Counted from the first letter of the stretch, positions 26,322-35,520 are shown. The stretch: 64,000 nucleotides of DNA from Coriobacteriaceae bacterium (GCA_902364645.1 CABJEP010000010.1:23275-87274); one strand, 5' to 3'. The notes: generated by a model from the letters alone, not told the origin. Made by a program: numbers and translations.

Positions 26322-27554
26322 GTGGCCGTTACCGCACTGTACGTGCACGTGCCGTTTTGCGCCCAAAAGTGCCGGTACTGCGACTTTGACTCGCGCAGTT
26401 TTGCTCCGTGCGACCTGAGCGCTGCGCTCGATGCCTATTTTGAGCAGTTGTTCGCGCGTCTCGATGCTTTTGGCAAGGCTGATGCCCTTGACCAGATCCG
26501 CACCGTCTATGTTGGTGGCGGTACGCCGTCGCTGGCGGGGGAGCGCCTGGTGGAGCTGGCGCGGCGTATTCGTGCGTGGTGTGCCCCCGTTGAGTTTACC
26601 TGCGAGGCCAATCCCGAGTCGCTGACCGCCGAGCTTGCTACTGCACTTGTCAAGGTTGGTGTCACACGCGTCTCTCTGGGCGTGCAAACGCTCGATAACG
26701 CCGAACTTACTGCCATCGGCCGTATTCACGATGCCGATCGGGCGCTCGCCGCCATCGCGACGGTCAAGAACGCTGGGCTTGATGTGTCGTGCGACCTTAT
26801 GTGCGGACTTCCCGGGCAGACCGCAGCGAGTTGGAAGCGCACGCTCGATGGCGTGCTGGCGGCGGCCCCGCATCATGTGTCGGTCTACCCGCTCACGCTT
26901 GAGGAGGGGACGCCCCTTTATCGCATGGCGTGCCGCGACGAGTCGCTCGAGCCCGACGAGGATTTTCAGGCTTCGTGCATGGACTTGGCACGCGAGCTCC
27001 TGGGTGCCGCCGGCTATCACCCGTATGAGGTGGCGAGCTACGCGCTCGACGGCCATGAGTGCGCCCACAACATTGCCTATTGGTCTGGACAGGGCTATCT
27101 GGGCTTGGGTCGCTCTGCCGCCGGTATGCTCGATACCGAGGATTTCGACCGTCTTGCAGGTTTGTTCCCCGGCGCGTCTTCTCGAGGCGATGCGTACCGC
27201 GTGCGTCTGGTGCAACGTGACGATGACGCGACGGCGTTCGAGACCGAATATCTCTCGCAGCGCGAGGCTGCGGCCGAAGACCTGATACTTTCTTGCCGCA
27301 TGACGCGCGGTGTCGCGTCCGACCTGTTTGTTCGCGTGGCTCGTGTCATCCCGGCCGATGAGCTGACAGCTGCCTGCGATCGCGCGCTCGAATTGGGTCT
27401 TGCCACTTGGGTTCCCGAGACGCTCGGGGTCCATGAGGGGCCCTTTACTTCGGCAGATGCCGTCGCGGGCCATGTTCGAGCTCGTCTGGCGCCGACACAC
27501 CTGGGCTGGCTCGATGGAAATGTTCTGTTCGAGCTGTTTTGGGATCTAGCTTAG
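26322..27554 (+). CDS. hemW: HemW heme chaperone / radical SAM protein
   Basis: A 410-residue radical SAM protein with the [4Fe-4S] motif C13-x3-C17-x2-C20 in YVHVPFCAQKCRYCDF, the GGGTPS glycine motif and the HemN-like C-terminal domain (from about 300). Such genes were long annotated as oxygen-independent coproporphyrinogen oxidase; the motif pattern and the position next to lepA match HemW, which binds heme and transfers it, rather than true HemN. Start GTG 26322. Confidence 0.88.
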   Translation: MAVTALYVHVPFCAQKCRYCDFDSRSFAPCDLSAALDAYFEQLFARLDAFGKADALDQIRTVYVGGGTPSLAGERLVELARRIRAWCAPVEFTCEANPESLTAELATALVKVGVTRVSLGVQTLDNAELTAIGRIHDADRALAAIATVKNAGLDVSCDLMCGLPGQTAASWKRTLDGVLAAAPHHVSVYPLTLEEGTPLYRMACRDESLEPDEDFQASCMDLARELLGAAGYHPYEVASYALDGHECAHNIAYWSGQGYLGLGRSAAGMLDTEDFDRLAGLFPGASSRGDAYRVRLVQRDDDATAFETEYLSQREAAAEDLILSCRMTRGVASDLFVRVARVIPADELTAACDRALELGLATWVPETLGVHEGPFTSADAVAGHVRARLAPTHLGWLDGNVLFELFWDLA

Positions 27555-27564
27555 GCCGCTCGGG

Positions 27565-27570
27565 TAGAAT
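27565..27570 (+). promoter_or_regulatory. Likely -10 upstream of the membrane DnaJ gene
   Basis: TAGAAT in the context CTCGGGTAGAAT, closely resembling the lepA promoter context CTCGGGTAAGAT. The -35 is weak. Confidence 0.4.
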
Positions 27571-27612
27571 TACCGGAATATATACGCTGCTGTGAGCAGG
27601 AGGTTGCCGCGC

Positions 27613-28716
27613 ATGGCGACGATGAACGAAAAAGATTATTACGAGATTCTGGGTGTCTCCAAGGACGCTACCTCGCGTGATATACAGAAGGCCTTCCAGC
27701 AAAAGGCTCGCAAGCTCCATCCGGACGTCAACAAAGAGCCGGATGCCGAGGAAAAGTTTAAAGAGGTTTCCGAGGCCTACGCCGTGCTTTCGGATGAGCA
27801 AAAACGTGCGCGCTATGACGCCATGCGTTCTGGCAATCCCTTTACCGGTGCTCCTACAGCTTCGCCCTATGGTGGCGGCTACGCCGGCAACACGGGCTAT
27901 GGCAATCCCTTTGAGGGCGGCTTTCCCTTTGGTGGCGCCTGGGGCCAGCAGCGTCGCGGCCAGGCTGCCTACAATCCCGAGAACGGCGCCAACGTGGTCG
28001 TCGATATCAAACTGGACGCTAAGGAGGCCAAGGGCGGTGCCCGCAAGACCGTCCGCTATACGCGCTTCGATACCTGTGGTCACTGTGGCGGCTCGGGTTC
28101 TGTCTCCTCCGAGCATGCCCATACCTGCCCGAGCTGTGGCGGCCGCGGCCACATCGACGTCGACCTGTCCTTCCTGTTTGGTGCGGGCACGTTCCAGTCG
28201 GTCTGTCCCGAGTGTGGCGGTTCCGGTAAGGTCGTGGCCGACCCCTGCCCCGATTGCGGTGGCAGCGGTCGTACTCGCGTAACCTCCGAGCAGACGATTG
28301 AGTTTCCTGCCGGCACGCACGATGGCGACGAGGTCCGCATTAGCGGCATGGGTCATGCTGGCACCAACGGTGCCGCGGGCGGCGACCTGGTCGGCCGCGC
28401 CCATGTTGAGGCCGAGCGCTTGGAAGGCAAAGCTCGTACCGGTTTTTACCTGATGGGCATCGTGGCGCCGTTTTTGGTGCTGTCGGCCATCTCGGGCGTG
28501 TTCTCGGCCTTTGCCGTGATGTGCTTTATTCCGTTTACCATGGGCCTGTTCATGGTGCTTTCGGACGGTGTGCTTCATCGCAGCCTGCTGTGGTGGAAGC
28601 GCGGTGCGATGCAGTTTGCCAACGGTTTTGCCAACGGCTTCATGTTCGCGCTCGTGTCGGTTTGGTTTGCGAGCTGCTCGCAACGGGCCATGCTTTCGCC
28701 TTACGGAATGCAATAA
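27613..28716 (+). CDS. DnaJ-like co-chaperone with a membrane C-terminus
   Basis: A 367-residue protein. A full J domain comes first (HPD at residues 36-38), then a Gly/Phe-rich linker, then four CxxCxGxG zinc motifs ([32 protein letters not shown]). The substrate-binding region stops after the first C-terminal domain (about residue 275). Instead of CTD II and the dimerisation helix there are two or three hydrophobic segments ([35 protein letters not shown], and [16 protein letters not shown]). It therefore appears to tether a J domain to the cytoplasmic face of the membrane. ATG 27613 has AGGAGG nine bases upstream; GTG 27592 is upstream of that site. It precedes a conventional dnaJ. Function beyond Hsp70 stimulation is unknown. 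Confidence 0.85.
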   Translation: MATMNEKDYYEILGVSKDATSRDIQKAFQQKARKLHPDVNKEPDAEEKFKEVSEAYAVLSDEQKRARYDAMRSGNPFTGAPTASPYGGGYAGNTGYGNPFEGGFPFGGAWGQQRRGQAAYNPENGANVVVDIKLDAKEAKGGARKTVRYTRFDTCGHCGGSGSVSSEHAHTCPSCGGRGHIDVDLSFLFGAGTFQSVCPECGGSGKVVADPCPDCGGSGRTRVTSEQTIEFPAGTHDGDEVRISGMGHAGTNGAAGGDLVGRAHVEAERLEGKARTGFYLMGIVAPFLVLSAISGVFSAFAVMCFIPFTMGLFMVLSDGVLHRSLLWWKRGAMQFANGFANGFMFALVSVWFASCSQRAMLSPYGMQ

Positions 28717-28797
28717 CATTAAACCCTCTGTTTGCGGTCGGCCCAGCTTGGGTATAGGACGCACTGTGACAATAATGAAAGTCGGAAGGATTCGGTC

Positions 28798-29946
28798 GTG
28801 TCGGAAAATAGGGATTACTACGAGGTGCTTGGCGTCGACAAGGATGCCGACGCGCGGACGATTAAGCGTGCGTTTCTAAAGAAGGCCCGTACCGTACATC
28901 CGGATGTTTCGGACGACCCCGAGGCCGAGGCCAAGTTCAAGGAGCTCAACGAGGCCTATTCCGTTCTTTCCGATGAGCAGAAGCGTGCTAACTACGACCG
29001 TTACGGCACTGCGGACGGCCCTGGTGGTTCGGGCTACGTCGATATCAACGATATCTTTGGTGGCATGGGCATGGACGACTTGTTCTCGTCGTTCTTTGGC
29101 GGCGGTGCCGGCGGTGGCGCCCGCAGCCGTCGTGAGCGTCGTCGCGGACGTGACATGGCCATTTCGCTTTCGGTGACGCTCGAGGAGGCGGCACTCGGCT
29201 GCAAAAAGACGATCAGCTATGATCGCCTTGCTCCTTGCGAGGACTGCAATGGTACCGGTAGGGCAGAGGGCGCACAGGAAAAGCAGTGCGGCCGCTGCCA
29301 CGGTACGGGCTATGTCACGACGGTTCAGCGTTCGTTCCTGGGCCAGGTTCAGTCTTCCTCGCCTTGCCCCGATTGCCATGGCGAGGGCACGGTTATCGAC
29401 CATCCCTGCGAGACTTGCGACGGTCAGGGCCGCACGCCTTCGCATGAAAAGATCGACATCGATATTCCCTCCGGCGTTTCGACCGGTCGCCAGCTGCGTG
29501 TGAGCGGCTTTGGCGAGGCCGGCCTTCGCGGCGAGCCTTCGGGCGACTTGATTGTCAACGTGCGCGTTGCCGACCATGAGCGCTTTAAGCGCAACGGTGA
29601 CGACCTGTACCTGGTGAGCGATATCTCGATTGCGCAGGCTGCGCTCGGCTGCGAGATCGAGGTCGAGGGCATTATGCCCGACGAGGTTGTTAAGGTGACG
29701 GTTCCCGCCGGCGCCCAGTACGGCGACACCGTGAGCGTCAATAATTACGGCATGCCGCGCATTGGCGGTGGCGGTTCGCGTGGCCGCCTGATCGTGCAAC
29801 TGCGTGTGGTCGTTCCCACCAATCTTTCCAATAAGCAGCGCGAGCTGCTCCGTGCTTTTGCCGATGAGATGGGCGATGACGTCGCTTCCGGTAAGAAGTC
29901 GGTGACCGACCGTATCAAGAGTGCCCTCGACGATATCCTCGATTAA
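28798..29946 (+). CDS. dnaJ: Chaperone protein DnaJ
   Basis: Type I J protein of 382 residues stimulating DnaK. J domain with HPD, a Gly/Phe-rich linker (GGGAGGGARSR), four zinc motifs (CEDCNGTG, CGRCHGTG, CPDCHGEG, CETCDGQG) and both beta-sandwich C-terminal domains ending DRIKSALDDILD. GTG 28798 is chosen for GGAAGGA seven bases upstream and the usual N-terminus (SENRDYYEVLGV). hrcA, grpE and dnaK are not nearby, so this may be a second, non-heat-shock-operon DnaJ. Confidence 0.94.
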   Translation: MSENRDYYEVLGVDKDADARTIKRAFLKKARTVHPDVSDDPEAEAKFKELNEAYSVLSDEQKRANYDRYGTADGPGGSGYVDINDIFGGMGMDDLFSSFFGGGAGGGARSRRERRRGRDMAISLSVTLEEAALGCKKTISYDRLAPCEDCNGTGRAEGAQEKQCGRCHGTGYVTTVQRSFLGQVQSSSPCPDCHGEGTVIDHPCETCDGQGRTPSHEKIDIDIPSGVSTGRQLRVSGFGEAGLRGEPSGDLIVNVRVADHERFKRNGDDLYLVSDISIAQAALGCEIEVEGIMPDEVVKVTVPAGAQYGDTVSVNNYGMPRIGGGGSRGRLIVQLRVVVPTNLSNKQRELLRAFADEMGDDVASGKKSVTDRIKSALDDILD

Positions 29947-29955
29947 GGAGCCCGC

Positions 29956-31248
29956 GTGCTCGCACCCCATATTTCCGTCGTCAACCTCGGCTGCCGCGTC
30001 AACCGGGTTGAGTCTGACCGTATCACTGCCGATCTTATGCGCCTGGGCTTTGCTATTGTGGAGCCCCAGGATGCCGATCTGATTGTCATTAACACCTGTG
30101 CCGTTACGGGTGAGGCCGAGGCCAAGACCCGTAAGGCCGTCCGCCATGCGCTGGCCCATCAAAACGAGCCCTATGTGGTCGTGACCGGATGTGTGGTCAA
30201 TTTGCATCCCGAGGAGCTGCTTGAGCTTTCGGATCGCGTGATCGCCGAGCCGTCCAAGATCGATGTCGCCGAACGTGTCTGCGAGGTGCTGGGCGTTGAG
30301 TCCGATAGCGTTCCCGCCTGCAGCGATGGCGAGGTGGTCGATGCGCTCGGTCGCTCTCGCCTGGGCGTGAAGATTCAGGACGGCTGCAACCACCGCTGCA
30401 CCTATTGCATTGTGTGGAAGGCGCGCGGCCCCGAGCGCTCCGTGCCCGTCGAGTCCGTGCTCGAGCAAGTTCGCGAGGCCCAGGAGGCCGGCGTGCCCGA
30501 GGTGGTGCTGACCGGTGTGAACCTGGGCGCCTATGACGGCAAGAGCGCGACCGACGAGCATGTCGAAATCGATGAGCTGCTCGAGGCCATTATGGAGCGC
30601 ACCTCTATTCCGCATGTGCGCATTTCCTCGGTCGAGCCCATGGATATCTCTGAGCGCCTGCTTAAGGTTATGGCGCGCTATCCGCAGCGTATCGCCCCGT
30701 TTTTGCACCTGCCCGTGCAGTCTGGCTGCACGGCGACCCTGCATCGCATGGGCCGTCCCTATAGCGCCGAGGCCTTTGAGGACACGGTGCGTATGATTCG
30801 CGCCAACCTGCCGCAGGCGTCTCTTTCGTGCGACGTTATCGTCGGTTTTCCTGGTGAGACGGATGAGGAGTTCGAGGAGTCGCTGGCGCTATGCCGTCGC
30901 GTGGGCTTTTCGCGCATGCACGTGTTCCGCTATAGCAAGCGCCCCGGCACCCTCGCCGCCGACATGGCCGACCAGGTACCACCTGAGGTCATGGCCGAGC
31001 GCAGCCGCCGCATGCGCGCGGCTGCTCAGGAGCTCGCCATTGCCGACGCTCGTCGTCGCGTGGGAACCGTTGAGCGCGCCGTGCTCGAGTATGGTGACAA
31101 CCTGACGCTCGGTTCGTTCCATCATGCCCGTCTTGACGATACCTGTGGACTTACAGCCCCGTGCCTGCTCGATGTTGCTATCATCGGAGTCGATGATTCC
31201 GGCTTGGTCCATGCGCGCAGGGAGGTTCATGGAAGCCTCGAAGATTAG
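29956..31248 (+). CDS. mtaB: tRNA t6A37 methylthiotransferase MtaB
   Basis: Radical SAM methylthiotransferase converting t6A37 to ms2t6A37 in ANN-decoding tRNAs. The 430-residue protein has the N-terminal MTTase domain with cluster cysteines in NLGCRVN, NTCAVT and TGCVVN, the radical SAM motif CNHRCTYC, and a C-terminal TRAM-like part. LGCRVN rather than GCQMN places it with MtaB instead of MiaB. GTG 29956 follows AAGGAG by five bases. The 3' end overlaps the phoH start by 20 bases. Confidence 0.9.
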   Translation: MLAPHISVVNLGCRVNRVESDRITADLMRLGFAIVEPQDADLIVINTCAVTGEAEAKTRKAVRHALAHQNEPYVVVTGCVVNLHPEELLELSDRVIAEPSKIDVAERVCEVLGVESDSVPACSDGEVVDALGRSRLGVKIQDGCNHRCTYCIVWKARGPERSVPVESVLEQVREAQEAGVPEVVLTGVNLGAYDGKSATDEHVEIDELLEAIMERTSIPHVRISSVEPMDISERLLKVMARYPQRIAPFLHLPVQSGCTATLHRMGRPYSAEAFEDTVRMIRANLPQASLSCDVIVGFPGETDEEFEESLALCRRVGFSRMHVFRYSKRPGTLAADMADQVPPEVMAERSRRMRAAAQELAIADARRRVGTVERAVLEYGDNLTLGSFHHARLDDTCGLTAPCLLDVAIIGVDDSGLVHARREVHGSLED

Positions 31249-32215
31249 ACTTACTGTTCCCGAGGGGATTGACCCCTCGCGCGTTTTGGGCGCCGGCGAC
31301 GGCGTCCTTCGTGCGCTCGAGAGCTTGGTCCGCGCCCATGTGGTCGCCCGTGGCGATAGCATCGCCGTGAGCGGTGACCCGGACGAGGTCGAGCTCGTGG
31401 CGCGCTTTTTCGAACATGCTTTTCGCGAGGCTGCCGCCGGGCGCACGCTGTCTGCAGACGATGTCTCGCGCTGCCTGGCCGTCTTGCGCGACGGCGAGCA
31501 CGAGGCCACGTCGCTGCGCGATGACGTGCTGCTTTCGTATCGCGGTCGTGCCATTCGTCCCAAGACGCTTGGCCAAAAGCGCTACGTTGATGCCATCCGC
31601 TCGCATACGATTACCTTTGGCCTGGGTCCCGCCGGCACCGGTAAGACCTATCTGGCTATGGCGCTTGCCGTCGCCGCGCTTAAGCGCCACGAGGTGGGCC
31701 GCTTGATCTTGACGCGCCCCGTCGTCGAGGCGGGGGAGAACTTGGGCTTTTTGCCGGGCACCCTCGAGGAGAAAATCGATCCGTATATGCGTCCGCTCTA
31801 CGACGCCCTTTTTGACATGATGGATCGCGAGCGCACCGATGAGCTTATGGATCGTGGCGTGATCGAGATCGCCCCGCTTGCCTACATGCGCGGCCGCACG
31901 CTGAGCGATGCCTTCGTGGTGCTCGACGAGGCGCAAAATACCACGCCCGAGCAGATGAAGATGTTCCTGACACGCCTGGGCTTCAACTCCAAGTTCGTGA
32001 TTACCGGCGACTTGAGTCAGCGCGACCTGGTGGGTCGTCGTGGCGGCCTTGCCGATGTTGAGCGGATTTTAGGCCGCGTCGATGATGTCGCATTCTCTCA
32101 TCTGGAGCGTGCCGACGTGGTGCGTCATGCCCTGGTGGGTCGTATCGTCGAGGCATACGATACTTATGATGATGTGCGCGAGAAACGCGTTCGTGACCGA
32201 AAGGAGTCCCGTTGA
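31229..32215 (+). CDS. phoH: PhoH-like ATPase (YbeZ)
   Basis: A 328-residue P-loop ATPase/helicase-like protein. A short KH-like N-terminal region is followed by Walker A GPAGTGKT (133-140) and Walker B with FVVLDEAQNTTPEQ. The family is linked to ybeY in most bacteria and implicated in rRNA maturation and RNA metabolism. ATG 31229 lies within the end of mtaB with GGAGG upstream. Its last bases overlap the ybeY start (TTGA). Confidence 0.92.
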   Translation: MEASKIRLTVPEGIDPSRVLGAGDGVLRALESLVRAHVVARGDSIAVSGDPDEVELVARFFEHAFREAAAGRTLSADDVSRCLAVLRDGEHEATSLRDDVLLSYRGRAIRPKTLGQKRYVDAIRSHTITFGLGPAGTGKTYLAMALAVAALKRHEVGRLILTRPVVEAGENLGFLPGTLEEKIDPYMRPLYDALFDMMDRERTDELMDRGVIEIAPLAYMRGRTLSDAFVVLDEAQNTTPEQMKMFLTRLGFNSKFVITGDLSQRDLVGRRGGLADVERILGRVDDVAFSHLERADVVRHALVGRIVEAYDTYDDVREKRVRDRKESR

Positions 32216-32721
32216 GTGTATTGATCAGCAACGATGCCGAGCTCGATACGCTGCTCGACGCGCAGGAGGTGGAGCACATCTGCGAGGTCGTGCTTGCCGC
32301 CGAGGGCGTTGAGCGTGAAGTCGAGATTTCCCTTTCGTATGTCGACGAGGACGAGATGCACGAGCTCAACCACGAGTGGCGCGGTATCGATCGCACCACC
32401 GATGTACTCTCGTTTGAGTGCGATTCGGCCTTTGACGATGACATTCCCGCCGATGAGACGCTCGAGCTCGGCGATATTATCTTGGCCCCGCAGGTTATTG
32501 CCCGTCAGGCCCCCGGTTTTGGCAATAGCCCCGCTGACGAGAGCCGTCTGATGCTCGTACACGGCATGCTGCACCTGCTGGGCTATGACCACATCGAGGA
32601 CGACGAGGCCGAGGTCATGGAGGCCCGCGAGGACGCCATCCTGCGCGATCTGGCGCTCGAGCGCGGCGAGGACCCCAAGTTGGTCCACGTCGGTCCCATC
32701 ACCAACCATGCCCACGACTAG
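32212..32721 (+). CDS. ybeY: Endoribonuclease YbeY, 16S rRNA maturation
   Basis: Zinc-dependent RNase needed for 16S rRNA 3' processing and 70S quality control. 169 residues with the metal motif HGMLHLLGYDH (three histidines) and the upstream NHEWRGIDRTTDVLSF block. The start is a TTG overlapping the phoH stop, preceded by AAAGGAG; TTG 32221 is an alternative. Part of phoH-ybeY-dgkA-era-recO. Confidence 0.93.
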   Translation: MSVLISNDAELDTLLDAQEVEHICEVVLAAEGVEREVEISLSYVDEDEMHELNHEWRGIDRTTDVLSFECDSAFDDDIPADETLELGDIILAPQVIARQAPGFGNSPADESRLMLVHGMLHLLGYDHIEDDEAEVMEAREDAILRDLALERGEDPKLVHVGPITNHAHD

Positions 32722-32730
32722 GAGCCGTCT

Positions 32731-33108
32731 ATGATTCCCGGATCGAACAAGGACCATCCGTCTTTTTTAAAGTCGTTCTCCTACGCCATGGAGGGCTTTG
32801 TCACCGCCGTTAAAACCGAGCGTAATATCAAGGTCATGCTCGCGGCCGGCGTGTGTACCGTCATTGCCGGCTGCATCGTCGGCCTCGACATTGCCGAGTG
32901 GGCCACGGTTATCATCTGCTGCGGCCTGGTGATTCACGGCGAGCTGTGCAACACCGCTATGGAGGCTATCGTCGACCTAGCGACCCAGGAGCTCCATCCG
33001 CTGGCCAAGCGTGCGAAGGACATCGCCGCCGCCTCTGTATACGTGCTTTCCATCACCGCCGCGATTGTGGGCGTACTGGTATTTGCCCACGCGCTCGACT
33101 TTATTTAG
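32731..33108 (+). CDS. dgkA: Undecaprenol / diacylglycerol kinase, DgkA family
   Basis: Small trimeric membrane kinase of 125 residues with three membrane segments (around VMLAAGVCTVIAGCIVGL, WATVIICCGLVIHGEL and the C-terminal ASVYVLSITAAIVGVLVFA). The catalytic glutamate region is ELCNTAMEAIVDLA. Gram-positive members phosphorylate undecaprenol to recycle the cell-wall lipid carrier, which is the likely role here. Position before era is conserved. Confidence 0.92.
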   Translation: MIPGSNKDHPSFLKSFSYAMEGFVTAVKTERNIKVMLAAGVCTVIAGCIVGLDIAEWATVIICCGLVIHGELCNTAMEAIVDLATQELHPLAKRAKDIAAASVYVLSITAAIVGVLVFAHALDFI

Positions 33109-33120
33109 AAAGGGATTCCC

Positions 33121-34188
33121 ATGTCCGACAATATGCAGCCTACCGATGAGATTTTGGACGACGAGTCCCTGGACGCGGTGGATACCGAGGAGCTCGAGGA
33201 TGTCGAGGAGTTCGACCCGTTTGAGGGTATGAGCGACGAGGAACTCGACGCCCTGTGCGACGAGGACGACAACCTCGCGGGCTTTGGTGACGTTGAGCCC
33301 GGTTTCCGCAGCGGCTTTGTGGCCCTGGTCGGTCGTCCCAACGCTGGCAAGTCTACGCTGCTTAATGCCTGCTATGGCAAAAAGGTCGCCATCACCTCGC
33401 CGGTGGCCCAGACGACCCGCCGCCGCATGCGCGCCGTCGTCAACCGCCCCGGCTACCAGCTAGTCTTTGTCGATACCCCCGGTATTCATAAGCCCAAGGA
33501 CGGCTTGGGATCCGAGCTCAACAAGAGCGCGTTGTTCGAGCTGAACGATGTCGATGTCGTCGCGTTTTTGATTGATGCCACCAAGCCCATCGGCAGGGGA
33601 GACGCCTGGGTTGCCGAGCGTGTCAAGAACGCTCGTTCCAAGAAGGTCCTGGTGCTTACCAAGGCCGATGAGGCCGACCCCGCACAGGTCATGGAGCAGC
33701 TTAAGGCCGCCCACGAGCTCATGGAATATGACGACGAGATCGTGACATCGTCGGTCAAGAACTTCAACGTCGATGCCTTTATCGAGACCGTTGCGCACTT
33801 TTTGCCCGAAGGCCCGCGTTGGTTCCCCGAGGACATGGGCACTGACGCTTCTGACGAGACGCTCGTTGCTGAGTTTGTGCGCGAGAAGGTTTTGCGCCGT
33901 ACTCGTGATGAGATTCCGCACTCCGTTGGCGTGATCTGCGATGCGCTCGAGCAGACCAAGAAGGTGCTGCGCGTGCACGCCACCATTTACGTCGAGCGCG
34001 AGGGCCAAAAGGGCATCATCATCGGTAAGGGCGGCGAGATGATCAAGCATATCGGTATCGACGCCCGTCGCGATCTTGAGCGCATCTTTGGCACGCAGGT
34101 CTTTTTGGAGCTGGACGTGAAGGTCAAGGCCGGCTGGCGTGACGACGAGGCCCAGATTCGCCGCTTTGGCTACAACGCCGAGGACTAA
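33121..34188 (+). CDS. era: GTPase Era with acidic N-terminal extension
   Basis: Era binds the 3' end of 16S rRNA and aids 30S assembly. The 355-residue protein has G1 GRPNAGKS (71-78), G3 DTPGIH, G4 TKAD and a C-terminal KH domain (GIIIGKGGEMIKHIG). It is about 50 residues longer than usual because of an acidic N-terminal tail: residues 1-60 are rich in Asp/Glu and contain almost no basic residues. ATG 33121 follows AAAGGG; a downstream start without the tail lacks a good ribosome site. Confidence 0.94.
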   Translation: MSDNMQPTDEILDDESLDAVDTEELEDVEEFDPFEGMSDEELDALCDEDDNLAGFGDVEPGFRSGFVALVGRPNAGKSTLLNACYGKKVAITSPVAQTTRRRMRAVVNRPGYQLVFVDTPGIHKPKDGLGSELNKSALFELNDVDVVAFLIDATKPIGRGDAWVAERVKNARSKKVLVLTKADEADPAQVMEQLKAAHELMEYDDEIVTSSVKNFNVDAFIETVAHFLPEGPRWFPEDMGTDASDETLVAEFVREKVLRRTRDEIPHSVGVICDALEQTKKVLRVHATIYVEREGQKGIIIGKGGEMIKHIGIDARRDLERIFGTQVFLELDVKVKAGWRDDEAQIRRFGYNAED

Positions 34189-34203
34189 GGACGCGCGGCG
34201 CGC

Positions 34204-34953
34204 ATGGCAGGCTCCCGGACATATCGCACGAAAGTGCTCGTGCTCGATAAGACTAAGCTCAAAGAGACCGACCTGATCTTGACGATGCTTGACGAGCGGG
34301 GGCGGCAGGTTCGTGCCGTGGCAAAGGGTGCCCGCAAACCCGGCGGACGCCTTGCTGCGCGTTGCGAGCTGTTCTGTACGGTCGATATGCTGCTTGCACA
34401 TGGACGGTCACTCGACGTGGTTTCTCAGGCCGAGCTTATGGAGGCGCCGCTCGGCGCTGCGCCCGAATACGAGACGACCTGCGCCGCAAGCGCGATCGCC
34501 GAGGTCGCGCGCGTGTGCTCGTTCGAGGACGCCGAGGACCCGTTTACCTTTGCCATAACGCAGCGAGCGCTTGCCCTGGTGGGCAGCGGGCTTGACACGG
34601 CATATATGGACCTACTTGTGGCGGCATATGTCTTTAAGCTGCTGTCGCACGTTGGCTATCGACCCAATTTTTCGGCCTGCGTGCTGTGCGGAGACCCCAT
34701 GCTGTCGTATTTTTCGCCCCAGGCGGGCGGTCTCATGTGCGGGTCGTGCGCGTCGAGCGTTCTGGGTGCCGAGCTGGTCTCGACCGGTGAGGTCGCATGG
34801 CTGCGCGCCCTCATGTCCATGACCTTCGATGCGCTTATGGCCGAGAAAATCGACCCGCATACGGCGGCGTTCTTGCTCGGGCTTTCGCATGTGTGGGCGG
34901 CGACGCATACCGACCAGCGCCTCCGTGCGATGGAATTCATGTTGGGTCGGTGA
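34204..34953 (+). CDS. recO: DNA repair protein RecO
   Basis: RecFOR pathway mediator that loads RecA on SSB-coated DNA. 249 residues: an N-terminal OB fold (YRTKVLVLDKTKLKETDLILTML), a helical core and a zinc finger with two CxxC pairs (CVLC and CGSC). The era-recO order is standard. ATG 34204. Confidence 0.92.
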   Translation: MAGSRTYRTKVLVLDKTKLKETDLILTMLDERGRQVRAVAKGARKPGGRLAARCELFCTVDMLLAHGRSLDVVSQAELMEAPLGAAPEYETTCAASAIAEVARVCSFEDAEDPFTFAITQRALALVGSGLDTAYMDLLVAAYVFKLLSHVGYRPNFSACVLCGDPMLSYFSPQAGGLMCGSCASSVLGAELVSTGEVAWLRALMSMTFDALMAEKIDPHTAAFLLGLSHVWAATHTDQRLRAMEFMLGR

Positions 34954-34980
34954 TGATGCGCAGGCGCGGGCTGCTTGTGG

Positions 34981-35091
34981 TAACATACCGACCAGTTGGT
35001 ACCTCGACCTTGGTTGCTCGCTCCACCGGCGGCTTCCCAGTCCGAGGCGAATCGAGTCGCCCGATGGCGACGCAAAACGAAAGGTGAAACA
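34981..35091 (+). promoter_or_regulatory. rpsO promoter and leader with alternative hairpins
   Basis: TAACAT (34981-34986) is a possible -10. Near the gene GGCGA (35046-35050), TCGCC (35057-35061) and GGCGA (35066-35070) allow two mutually exclusive 5-bp hairpins just before the ribosome site. This arrangement would suit S15 autoregulation, but it is only an inference. Confidence 0.4.
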
Positions 35092-35370
35092 ATGACTGTT
35101 TCCAAAGAGCGCAAGGCGGAGCTGACTGCCCAGTTCGGTAACACCCCGGTCGACACCGGCAACCCCAAGGTTCAGGTCGCCATCCTGTCCGAGCGCATCA
35201 AGGAGCTGACCGAGCACATGAAGTCCCACCAGAAGGACTTCCACACCCGTCGTGGCCTGCTCATGCTCGTCGGCCGTCGTCGTCGTCTTCTCTCCTACAT
35301 CAAGAAGAACGACATCGTCGAGTACCGTGAGCTCATCAAGGCTCTGGGCATCCGCGACAACATCCAGTAA
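35092..35370 (+). CDS. rpsO: 30S ribosomal protein S15
   Basis: 16S rRNA-binding protein of 92 residues with the family blocks DTGNPKVQVAILSERI, HMKSHQKDFHTRRGLL and GRRRRLLSYI. ATG 35092 follows AAAGGTG; the frame is open further upstream but without a matching ribosome site and outside the conserved S15 length. rpsO followed by pnp is the classical order. Confidence 0.96.
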   Translation: MTVSKERKAELTAQFGNTPVDTGNPKVQVAILSERIKELTEHMKSHQKDFHTRRGLLMLVGRRRRLLSYIKKNDIVEYRELIKALGIRDNIQ

Positions 35371-35385
35371 GGATTTGTACATGCT

Positions 35386-35417
35386 AAGAGCGTCCTGCGC
35401 AGCGGGGCGCTCTTTTT
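35386..35417 (+). terminator. Intrinsic terminator after rpsO
   Basis: AAGAGCG pairs with CGCTCTT, extended by CC/GG, and runs into TTTTT. pnp follows 104 bases later. Confidence 0.8.
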
Positions 35418-35520
35418 GTGTAAGGGCGCGAACAATCACGCTCTGAAGCGTGTCGGGGGCAGGGGGCCCGCGTCACATGAGAAGCCCGCAGGCAAGGGGC
35501 CTGTGGGGTAAAGGAGAACA

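Noticed and set aside
26322..27554. Annotation as coproporphyrinogen oxidase HemN
   Set aside because: Motif spacing and the lepA neighbourhood match HemW, and no other heme synthesis gene is nearby.
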